A stretch of 64,000 nt of DNA from the NCBI RefSeq assembly GCF_030407165.1, contig NZ_CP129111.1, positions 2,604,001-2,668,000 of the forward strand, read 5' to 3'. Origin of the DNA: Fontisubflavum oceani (GTDB lineage Bacteria; Pseudomonadota; Alphaproteobacteria; Rhodobacterales; Rhodobacteraceae). The first letter of the stretch is position 1; each line of letters opens with the position of its first letter. Made by a program: the position numbers and the translations under genes. Positions 8,729 through 16,502 of the stretch are shown piece after piece. Below the pieces are notes generated by a model that worked only from the letters and a program-made list of their open reading frames with translations, made no database searches and was not told the DNA's origin.

Positions 8729-9769
8729 ATGGTCACGCTCCGTCATGGCGATGCGCGGCTGATCTTTGATCCGGCTCTGGGGAATATCCCGCTCTGGGAG
8801 GTCACGGGCCGCAAGCCACTCCATGCGGCCCCTTGGCGGGATGAGCCAGAGATCCAAGAAAACCATGACATCCCATTGGTCAATCGGTGCCTCGCGGGCG
8901 ATTTCCTCTGTGCGCCCTTCGGTTTGGACGATGTGGAGGGGGACCCGATCCATGGGTTTCCGGCCAACAGCATTTGGGAGCCGATGGCGCAAGATGTGGC
9001 CCATGCGCAGTTTCGGTTGCAAGCCCGCGTCAGGGGGGCGGTGATTGAGAAAGACCTCCGGCTTACCGGGCCGGTGCTCTATCAAACCCATCGGCTGAGC
9101 GGCGGGGAGGGGCAGATCACGCTCGCGCATCATCCGATGAGTCATATAGCGGCGGGCGGGCGGCTCAGCTTCTCCCCCAAACGCGCCGTTTTGACCGACC
9201 CGATGCCGCAATATGAGGGGCGGAATCTGTGGGCGCTGAACCAGATCCAGCCCGATTTACTTTTGCCTTGCGAGGATGGCTCGGATTGGGATCTGCATGA
9301 CTACCCGGCGGGCCATGCCGTGGAGGATTTCGTGATTCTGGCCGAGGCGCGGGAGAGCCGTTTGGGCTGGACCGTCCTGATCCGGGAGGCGGAGGATGAC
9401 ATGCTGGTGGTCCTGAAAGACCCGCGTGTTTTGCCGATCACCATGCTCTGGATTTCCAACGGCGGTCGCGATTTCAGCCCGTGGAACGGGCGGCACACCG
9501 GGGTTTTGGGCATTGAAGATGGGATTGCCGCGGGAGGGATCGGCCTGGCCGCGTCCACGCGCGAGAACCGCCTGACCACCATGGGCATTCCGACCTGTCT
9601 GACGCTTGGCCCAACCCATCTGATCCGCCATGCCATGGTCTCGCTGCCACGCCCGCCGGGATGGGCCAGGGTGGTCGACATCCAGGTCGGTGGGGCGGCG
9701 CTCACTTTGACCGAAGCGTCGGGCGAAACCGTCTCTGTGCCCTTTGATGAGGGGTTCTTTCCAGTATGA
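8729..9769 (+). CDS. Galactose-mutarotase-superfamily protein, function unknown
   Basis: A 346-residue cytosolic protein starting immediately after the aldolase stop. It has the layout of the aldose-1-epimerase-like superfamily: an N-terminal strand-rich part, HGFPANSIWEP and VIEKDLRLTGPVLYQTHRLSGGEG, a conserved ITLAHHPM patch (mid-protein His residues) and a late WISNGGRDFSPWNGRHTGVLGIEDG segment. I do not recognise a characterised member. It may act on the open-chain or ring form of a sugar acid made or used by the adjacent aldolase. The stop overlaps the next gene by four bases. Confidence 0.6.
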   Translation: MVTLRHGDARLIFDPALGNIPLWEVTGRKPLHAAPWRDEPEIQENHDIPLVNRCLAGDFLCAPFGLDDVEGDPIHGFPANSIWEPMAQDVAHAQFRLQARVRGAVIEKDLRLTGPVLYQTHRLSGGEGQITLAHHPMSHIAAGGRLSFSPKRAVLTDPMPQYEGRNLWALNQIQPDLLLPCEDGSDWDLHDYPAGHAVEDFVILAEARESRLGWTVLIREAEDDMLVVLKDPRVLPITMLWISNGGRDFSPWNGRHTGVLGIEDGIAAGGIGLAASTRENRLTTMGIPTCLTLGPTHLIRHAMVSLPRPPGWARVVDIQVGGAALTLTEASGETVSVPFDEGFFPV

Positions 9770-10215
9770 TTTTGGTCGATGCAGATGCCTGCCCGGTGAA
9801 GGGGGAGATCTATAAGGTCGCCTATCGCCATAGAATGCCGGTGCGCCTGGTGGCCAACCAATACCTGCGCCACCCGGAGCATCCGCTGATCTCGATGCAG
9901 ATGGTCTCGGGCGACTTTGACGCCGCCGATGACGCGATTGCCGAGGCCGCAGGGCCTGAGACACTGGTCATCACCGCCGATATCCTGCTGGCGGAGCGCT
10001 GCATCGCGGCTGGTGCATCGGTGATGAGCCCGAAGGGCGAGGCCTTCACCGCCAACAGCATCGGCACACAAGTCGCCACACGCGCGATCATGGCCGATCT
10101 CCGCGCCGGTGTAGACGGGCAGGGGATCGGGGGCCCCGCGCCCTTCTCCAAAGCGGATCGCTCGCGGTTTCTAAACGCGCTGGAGGTGGCGCTTCGCAAA
10201 CTGCCGCACGGATGA
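9766..10215 (+). CDS. UPF0178 (YaiI/YqxD) family protein
   Basis: A 149-residue protein of the widespread, functionally uncharacterised YaiI/YqxD family, related to PIN/NYN-type folds. It shows the family opening ILVDADACPVKGEIYKVAYRH, the middle DAADDAIAEAAGPETLVITADILLAERCI, and the late GPAPFSKADRSRFLNALE. Conserved acidic residues (DADACP, TADI) suggest a metal-dependent nuclease-like site, but no activity is established. It overlaps the mutarotase-like gene by four bases (ATGA). Confidence 0.85.
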   Translation: MILVDADACPVKGEIYKVAYRHRMPVRLVANQYLRHPEHPLISMQMVSGDFDAADDAIAEAAGPETLVITADILLAERCIAAGASVMSPKGEAFTANSIGTQVATRAIMADLRAGVDGQGIGGPAPFSKADRSRFLNALEVALRKLPHG

Positions 10216-10300
10216 GTATTTTTGCGCCAAAGCCGCGGATGTCTTTTCAAGCCCCGGGCTTTGCGTTAGGACGCGCGTCTTGCATCAGAAAGATCAGGTC

Positions 10301-11751
10301 ATGAGTTTTACCCTCGCCATTATCGGGCGGCCCAATGTGGGCAAATCCACGCTGTTCAACCGTTTGGTTGGCAAGCGCTTGGCCTTGGTCGATGATCAGC
10401 CGGGCGTCACGCGGGATTTGCGCGAAGGCGCGGCGCGCTTGGGCGATCTGCGCTTTACCGTCATTGATACGGCGGGCCTGGAAGAGGCGACCGATGACAG
10501 CTTGCAAGGCCGGATGCGTCGATTGACCGAACAGGCGGTTGATATGGCCGATGCCTGTCTGTTTTTGATCGACGGGCGCGCCGGGATCACCCCGACCGAT
10601 GAACTGTTCGCCGATCTCCTGCGTAAACGTGGCGCGACCGTGATACTGGGCGTCAACAAGGCCGAGGGGCGACAGGGCGAGGCGGGTGTTTTGGAAGCCT
10701 ATGGCCTGGGCCTCGGGGATCCACTGGCGCTATCTGCCGAGCATGGCGAAGGCATGGCCGAACTGGCCGTGATGTTGGCGCCTCTGGTCGAAGCGGCAGA
10801 GGCAGCATCAGAAGAAGCCGAAACCGATATTGATTTGGAAGAGGGTGAAGAGGGCGCGCGGGTCATCACCGCCGCCAAGCCGCTGCAGATCGCGGTTGTG
10901 GGGCGACCCAATGCCGGGAAGTCAACGCTGATCAACCAGATCATTGGCGAAGAGCGGCTGCTGACCGGCCCCGAAGCCGGGATCACACGCGACTCGATCT
11001 CGGTGCCGATCACCTGGGGGGCACGCCGATGCGGATATTTGATACCGCCGGTATGCGCCGGAAAGCGAAGGTGCAGGAGAAGCTCGAGAAGCTTTCGGTT
11101 TCTGACGGACTCCGCGCGGTGAAATTCGCCGAGGTTGTGGTGGTGTTGCTCGACGCCGCGATCCCCTTCGAACAACAAGACCTGCGGATCGCCGATCTGG
11201 CGGAGCGGGAGGGCCGGGCCGTGGTCGTCGCGGTCAATAAATGGGATCTTGAAGAGCACAAACAGGAAAAGCTGCGCGATCTGAAAGAGGCTTTCGAACG
11301 GCTCTTGCCGCAACTCAAGGGCGCGCCGCTCATCACGGTCTCAGCCAAAACCGGGCGGGGGCTTGATCGGCTGCATGCGGCGATCCTGAAAGCCCATGAG
11401 GTTTGGAACCGCCGGGTCCCGACCGCCACACTGAACCGCTGGCTCACCGGTATGCTGGAGGCGCATCCACCGCCCGCCCCAAGCGGTCGCCGGATCAAGC
11501 TGCGCTATATGACCCAGGCCAAGACCCGGCCGCCGGGCTTTGTGGTGATGTGCTCGCTGCCCGAGAAATTGCCGGAAAGCTATTCGCGCTATCTCGTCAA
11601 CGGGTTACGGGAAAGCTTTGACATGCCAGGCACGCCAATCCGCCTGCATATGCGCAGCCAATCGGACGCGAACCCCTATAAAGATCGCAAGAAATCGACG
11701 CCCTCCCGGCTCAACAAACATGTCCGCAGGGGTGCCACAAAAAAAGGCTGA
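10301..11751 (+). CDS. der: Ribosome-assembly GTPase Der/EngA (apparent frameshift)
   Basis: A double-GTPase needed for 50S ribosomal subunit maturation. The first G domain has GRPNVGKSTLFNRL and DTAGLEEA; the second has GRPNAGKSTLINQIIG, DTAGMRRKAKVQEKLE and NKWDL. A C-terminal KH-like domain ends in HVRRGATKKG. The start MSFTLAIIGRPNVGKS at 10301 is the family start. The frame breaks at the G-run 11016-11021: one extra G gives the expected WGGTPMRIFDTAGM and joins both halves into about 483 residues. Since Der is essential in bacteria, the break is almost certainly a sequence error. Confidence 0.93.
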
Positions 11752-11768
11752 CCCGATCCGGTTCAGCC
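11739..11768 (-). terminator. Rho-independent terminator of the purL-bolA-grxD transcript
   Basis: Read on the minus strand, the hairpin arms GGCTGAACC and GGGTCAGCC (nine positions, one mismatch) with a five-base loop are followed by seven T residues (11745-11739). It lies about 60 bases past the grxD stop. It overlaps the last codons of der, so the two convergent genes end here. Confidence 0.75.
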
Positions 11769-11816
11769 CTTCTCTGCTTGATAAATATCCCGGGGGTCTG
11801 GGGGCAGCGCCCCCAG
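11768..11816. repeat. Intergenic repeat copy 1 with adjacent GC hairpin
   Basis: The stretch CCTTCTCTGCTT, three variable bases, then AAATATCCC recurs at 19936-19961. Both copies lie just past a plus-strand gene end. In this copy it is followed by a perfect eight-base hairpin, CTGGGGGC / GCCCCCAG, at 11798-11816. It is probably a scattered intergenic element or a bidirectional terminator region. Confidence 0.45.
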
Positions 11817-11826
11817 CCGGATGCCG

Positions 11827-12186
11827 TCAGGCATTCGCCTCGCGGATTTTGTCCGCCGCGGCCTTGTCATAGGTGACGCCTTCGGTGTCGAAGAGTTGAT
11901 CCAACTCGCCCGACAGTGTCATCTCGGTGATGATGTCACAGCCGCCGACAAACTCGCCTTTGACATAAAGCTGCGGGATTGTCGGCCAGTCGGAATAGTC
12001 CTTGATGCCCTGACGGATCTCCTCATCGGCCAAGACATTCACATCCGAATAATCCACGCCCATGAAATTTAGCACCCCGGCCACGCGAGAGGAGAACCCG
12101 CATTGCGGCATCGCTTTTGTGCCTTTCATGAACAGCACCACATCATTGGTGGCGACGGTCTCTTTGATCGTATCTTCTGCGCTCAT
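11827..12186 (-). CDS. grxD: Monothiol glutaredoxin, Grx4 type
   Basis: A 119-residue CGFS-type glutaredoxin (MPQCGFSSR, Cys29) with DVVLFMKGTK at the start, WPTIPQLYVKGEFVGGCDI (the cis-Pro and GG glutathione-binding region) and a normal family length. Grx4 proteins carry a bridging [2Fe-2S] cluster with glutathione and work with BolA proteins in iron-sulfur delivery and iron sensing. The bolA gene lies 14 bases upstream in the same operon, which supports that partnership. Confidence 0.95.
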   Translation of the reverse strand: MSAEDTIKETVATNDVVLFMKGTKAMPQCGFSSRVAGVLNFMGVDYSDVNVLADEEIRQGIKDYSDWPTIPQLYVKGEFVGGCDIITEMTLSGELDQLFDTEGVTYDKAAADKIREANA

Positions 12187-12200
12187 GTCGCATTTTCCTT

Positions 12201-12437
12201 TTATTCCGGTGCTTTGGTTGTCAAAGCTAATGCATGTAACTCGCCTTGACTGCCGTCCATTTTGCCTTTCAATGCTGCGTAAACCGCGCGTTGTTGTTGA
12301 ACACGGTTCTTGCCGCGAAAGCTTTCATCGATCACTTCCGCCGCGAAATGCGCGCCGTCATCGCCTTGCACGACTATTGTGGCATTAGGAAAGCTCTCGC
12401 GGATCAGCGTCTCGATATCGTGGGCGGAGATGGCCAT
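12201..12437 (-). CDS. bolA: BolA family protein
   Basis: A 78-residue BolA/IbaG-type protein with the typical DGAHFAAEVIDESFRGKNRVQQQRAVYAAL core; the His in DGAHF and the region before helix 2 are the usual cluster-contact sites. The C-terminal LHALALTTKAPE is also typical. It is encoded directly upstream of grxD, with which it is expected to form a [2Fe-2S] heterocomplex. Confidence 0.93.
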   Translation of the reverse strand: MAISAHDIETLIRESFPNATIVVQGDDGAHFAAEVIDESFRGKNRVQQQRAVYAALKGKMDGSQGELHALALTTKAPE

Positions 12438-12529
12438 TCAGTAATCCCTGACTGTTTCACTTGTGAAGATAGAGAGGCAACCCGACCCGTGCAAGCCGAT
12501 GGCTGGGACAGAATCGGGAATGTCGTGCC

Positions 12530-14688
12530 TCAGGCAAAGACGTTAGCGAAAGCGCTCCGGTAGAGGTCGGTGAGCTCAGAGAGGGCGCCTCGGAACCGCC
12601 GATCCGCACACCATCGCCGCCAAATCGACCGACTGTGGTCAGCGGCACATTGGCCTGACCTGCGGCGACCATCAGCGCCTCAGCTTTGTCATAAGAGCAG
12701 GCGATGAGATAGCGCGCCTGATCTTCGCCGAAGAGCGTGCCCATGTCGCTGGCGTCTAGGGTAACGCCGACCCCCGCAGCTTCAGCCAGTTCAAACGCCG
12801 CGAGCGCCAACCCGCCATCGGAGAGATCGGTGCAGACATCAACCCAGTCTCGATTGTCACGGATGAAGTCGCCATGGCGCGCCTCGGCCTCCAGATCAAC
12901 CGTCGGCGCATCGCCGTCTTCGCGGTTGAAGACTTCGGCCAGAAGGGCGGATTGACCCAGATGGCCTTGCGTGTCACCGACCAGAATGGCCAGATGCCCG
13001 TCGCGCACCTGCCCGCCGATCAGATCGTCGATATGCTCCAATAGGCCGACCGCGCCGATGGTGGGCGTTGGCAAGATGCCTTGGCCATCGGTCTCATTGT
13101 AGAGCGAGACATTGCCCGAAACGATCGGCATATCCAGCGCCGCACAGGCTGCGCCGATACCTTTGATCGCGCCGACGAACTGGCCCATGATCTCTGGCTT
13201 CTCCGGATTGCCGAAATTCAGGTTGTCGGTGCTGGCCAATGGTTTCGCCCCGATGGCGGTCAGGTTGCGATAGGCTTCCGCCACGGCTTGTTTGCCACCT
13301 TCGACCGGGTTCGCCTTCACATATCGGGGCGTTACATCCGACGTGAAGGCCAGCGCCTTGTCGGTGCCATGGACCCGCACAACGCCTGCGCCTTGGCCCG
13401 GACTGCGGATCGTGTCGGCCATGACCATCGAGTCATATTGTTCATAGACCCATTGCTTGCCCGCGTAATTGGGCGAGGCCAGAAGCGCCTTTAGCCCGTC
13501 GATCGGGTCGATCTCGGGTACCGGGTCCATCTCCGGCGCGGGCTCGGTCGGGGTCCAGGGGCGGTCATATTCCGGCGCGGTCGAGGCGAGTTTCGACAGC
13601 GGCAGATCGGCTTTCACCGTATTGCCATGTTGGATCAGAAAACGATCCTCGGCGATGGTTTCGCCCACGATGGCGAAATCCAGGTCCCATTTCTCGAACA
13701 CCGCTTTGGCTTCGGCCTCCAGCTCGGGGTTCAGCACCATGAGCATGCGCTCCTGAGATTCCGAGAGCATCATCTCATAGGCGGTCATGTTTTCTTCGCG
13801 CACCGGCACGCGGTCGAGTTCAAGCTTGATGCCAAGATGGCCTTTGTCGCCCATTTCAACGGCGGAGCAGGTCAGGCCCGCAGCGCCCATATCTTGGATC
13901 GAGATCACAGCACCGGTCTGCATCAGCTCCAAGCAAGCTTCGAGCAGGCGCTTTTCGGTGAATGGGTCACCGACCTGGACCGTGGGGCGTTTCTCTTCAA
14001 TCGTGTCGTCGAATTCGGCGGAGGCCATTGTCGCGCCGCCAACCCCGTCGCGCCCGGTTTTCGCGCCGAGATAGACCACTGGCATGCCAACGCCGGAGGC
14101 AGCGGAATAGAAAATCTTATCCGCATCGGCCAAGCCCGCCGCAAAAGCGTTAACCAGGCAGTTGCCGTTATAGGCGGCGTGGAAGCGAACCTCGCCGCCC
14201 ACGGTGGGCACACCGAAGCAATTGCCATAGCCGCCGACGCCTTCGACCACGCCATGGACCAATTGCCGGGTTTTCGGATGCGAGGGTTCGCCAAAGCTGA
14301 GCGCGTTCATCGCCGCGATCGGGCGGGCGCCCATGGTGAACACATCGCGCAGGATACCGCCAACGCCCGTCGCCGCGCCTTGATAAGGCTCGATGTAAGA
14401 CGGGTGGTTGTGGCTCTCCATTTTGAAGACCACCGCCTGACCATCGCCAATATCGACCACGCCCGCGTTTTCTCCGGGGCCGCAGATCACTTGCGGGCCG
14501 TCCGTCGGCAGGGTGCGGAGCCATTTCTTTGACGACTTATAGGAGCAGTGTTCGTTCCACATGGCTGAGAAAATCCCCAGCTCGGTGAAGCTCGGCTCCC
14601 GCCCGATAATCTCGAGGATGCTGGCATATTCCTCGTCGCTCAGCCCGTGGGCCGCAATCAGATCGGGCGTGATGGCCGGGTCTTGCAT
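12530..14688 (-). CDS. purL: Phosphoribosylformylglycinamidine synthase subunit PurL (apparent frameshift at C terminus)
   Basis: The large ATP-dependent subunit of FGAM synthase (fourth step of purine synthesis), small-PurL type of about 719 residues. Signatures are MWNEHCSYKSSKKWL, MESHNHPSYIEPYQGAATGVGGI, IQDMGAAGLTCSAVEMG and PIVSGNVSLYNET. The start MQDPAITPDLIAAHGLSDEE at 14688 matches family starts. Near the 3' end a missing C (GGG at 12583-12585 on the plus strand) throws the frame into a non-homologous tail. Restoring it gives SELTDLYRSAFANVFA and a stop at 12530, exactly the expected PurL end. As the break falls in an essential purine gene, it is most likely a sequence error. Confidence 0.93.
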
Positions 14689-14753
14689 GATGAGACTGTC
14701 CCCAAACTTGTTTGCGCCCGTCTTTAGGCCATGGGGCCGAGGGGGGAAGGGGG

Positions 14754-15227
14754 TCAAAGCGCGCGGCGGAAGGTCAGCGATGTGGGGCGGTCAAATCCGG
14801 GATGGCAGGTTTGGCCGGTCTGGGTGAAGCCGAGGGCGCGGAAGGTGGTATGGTTTTCGATGAGCTCAACCCGGGTTTGCAGCGTCAAAGCGGTGCAGTC
14901 GAGAGACTTGGCGCGGGTCGAGGCAGCCTCGATCAACGCGCGGGCCAACCCCTGGCCGCGATGTTCGTGGGCGGTGGCGAGTTTGCTGAGATAGTATGCG
15001 CTTCCTTGGGTCTGACCGAATAGGCAGACGATCGGTTTCGGTGCACGGATCAGGAAGATATCGCGTTGCGCCGCCATCGCGCGGAGGCTTTCTGGTGTCA
15101 TCCGCGTGAAAGAGGAGGGCGGGGTAATCTGGCCCTCCATCGGGCCGAAACAGGCCGCGAGAAGAGTGAACAGATCGGGCCAATCGTCAAAATCTGCCGG
15201 GTTTGTTTCCACCATCGAAACGGGCAT
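14754..15227 (-). CDS. GNAT-family N-acetyltransferase
   Basis: A protein of about 157 residues with an acetyl-CoA-binding GNAT core: AYYLSKLATAHEHRGQGLARALIEAA (motif A, RGQGLA) and LTLQTRVELIENHTTFRALGFTQTG (motif B). The substrate is unknown. The start is uncertain: ATG 15227 has a purine-rich GGGG upstream, while ATG 15239 and 15215 are alternatives. A strong terminator hairpin sits only 17 bases before the chosen start, so the gene needs its own promoter or read-through. It precedes purL. Confidence 0.75.
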   Translation of the reverse strand: MPVSMVETNPADFDDWPDLFTLLAACFGPMEGQITPPSSFTRMTPESLRAMAAQRDIFLIRAPKPIVCLFGQTQGSAYYLSKLATAHEHRGQGLARALIEAASTRAKSLDCTALTLQTRVELIENHTTFRALGFTQTGQTCHPGFDRPTSLTFRRAL

Positions 15228-15244
15228 CTGCACCCCCATTTGCC

Positions 15245-15272
15245 AAAAAAAAGGCCGAGACGAATCTCGGCC
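15245..15272 (-). terminator. Rho-independent terminator (minus strand)
   Basis: On the minus strand a perfect eight-base stem GGCCGAGA / TCTCGGCC with a four-base loop is followed by eight T residues. It could end the LysR transcript or a short small RNA starting near 15.32 kb (see findings), and it may also limit read-through into the GNAT gene. Confidence 0.8.
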
Positions 15273-15416
15273 AAAGTCCAACAGGGAGGTAGGGATGATG
15301 TCGTTTGCACTCAATCATCCACTACTGCCCAATTAGTCAGCAGGTTAGAATCGTTCAAGGGGTTTTCGGCTACGCCGCTGCAATCCCGCTATGTCTGTGG
15401 CGCATAGCCCACATCT

Positions 15417-16331
15417 TTACGTTGCGTCAGATGCCACCGCATCGCGTCGCCGACGACGATAGGCAATGACCTCGTCGGAGACAAAATCACGGAACACTTC
15501 GATCCGTTTCGAGTGGCGCAATTCCTCGGGATAGGCAAGGAAAACAGGGACTTCGTTGCTTTCCACTTCCGGGAGGACATGGACCAGTTCGGGGAAATCC
15601 TCGGCCAGGTAATCGGGCAAAACGCCAATGCCCAAGTCGTGGATCACCCCTTGCAACACGCCAAAATAGTTATTGACGGTCAAAAAACTGCCGATCTCAT
15701 GCGACATCACCTCGCGAACGAGCACGGCGCCCGCGCTAACTTGGGCGCTTTGCACGTTTTGGCTGATCAAACGATGGTCGCGCATGTCGTCGAGCGAGAC
15801 CGGCGTGCCATGCGCTTCCAGATAACGTGGCGAGGCGAAGAGGCGCATGTTGATCGTCATCAGTCGGCGGCGGATCAGATCGGCCTGAGACGGCTCTTTC
15901 ATTCGGATCGCCACGTCCGCCTCCCGCATTGGCAAGTCGAGCAAGCGTTCCTCAAGCATGAGGTCGATCTTCAGGTGCGGGTATTTGTCATAAAGCTGCG
16001 GCAGTCGCGGCGCGAGCCAAAGAGAACCGAAGCCGATGGTCGTCGTCACGCGCAACTCGCCAAACACCTCTTCCTCGCTGTCCCGAATGCGCGCGGCGGC
16101 GGCATCCAGCCGTTTTGACATCGACCGGGTGGCATCAAACAGCAACTCGCCCTGTTCGGTCAGGATGAGGCCGCGGGCATGACGGTGAAACAGCGTCGTG
16201 TTCAGGCTTTCTTCCAGCGCGCGAATCTGTCGGCTGACGGCGGATTGGCTCAGATGCAGCGAGTCCCCGGCATGGGTCAGGCTGCCCGCATCGGCCACGG
16301 CATGAAAGATCCGCAGCTTGTCCCAGTCCAT
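15417..16331 (-). CDS. LysR-family transcriptional regulator
   Basis: A 304-residue LysR regulator. The N-terminal winged helix-turn-helix covers MDWDKLRIFHAVADAGSLTHAGDSLHLSQSAVSRQIRALE. The effector domain contains ELRVTTTIGFGSLWLAPRLPQLYDKYPHLKIDLML and GIGVLPDYLAEDFPELVHVLPE. It is transcribed away from the indolepyruvate oxidoreductase gene, with 171 bases between them, so it may control that gene. The effector is unknown. Confidence 0.9.
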   Translation of the reverse strand: MDWDKLRIFHAVADAGSLTHAGDSLHLSQSAVSRQIRALEESLNTTLFHRHARGLILTEQGELLFDATRSMSKRLDAAAARIRDSEEEVFGELRVTTTIGFGSLWLAPRLPQLYDKYPHLKIDLMLEERLLDLPMREADVAIRMKEPSQADLIRRRLMTINMRLFASPRYLEAHGTPVSLDDMRDHRLISQNVQSAQVSAGAVLVREVMSHEIGSFLTVNNYFGVLQGVIHDLGIGVLPDYLAEDFPELVHVLPEVESNEVPVFLAYPEELRHSKRIEVFRDFVSDEVIAYRRRRRDAVASDAT

Positions 16332-16437
16332 CTCCCGTCTCCCTTTGATAGCGCCATCATTGTCGCGCTTTCAGACAGATAACGGGTCGGGCAGGTCTTG
16401 CAAACGGGGAATTGAAGTCGGCCTTGGCAGAAATGGG

Positions 16438-16466
16438 TTTTCAGGTCAGCACTTTTGACCTATACT
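16438..16466 (+). promoter_or_regulatory. Candidate promoter with operator for the indolepyruvate oxidoreductase gene
   Basis: The inverted repeat GGTCA-N7-TGACC (16444-16460) exactly fills the 17-base space between a weak -35-like TTTTCA (16438-16443) and a good -10-like TATACT (16461-16466). A protein bound there would block RNA polymerase, so this is a candidate repressor site, 37 bases before the start codon. The regulator is unknown; the divergent LysR and the downstream TetR are the local candidates. Confidence 0.4.
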
Positions 16467-16502
16467 TGTTGCATTGACATCATTCCGGGAGGGGAGGACC
16501 GA

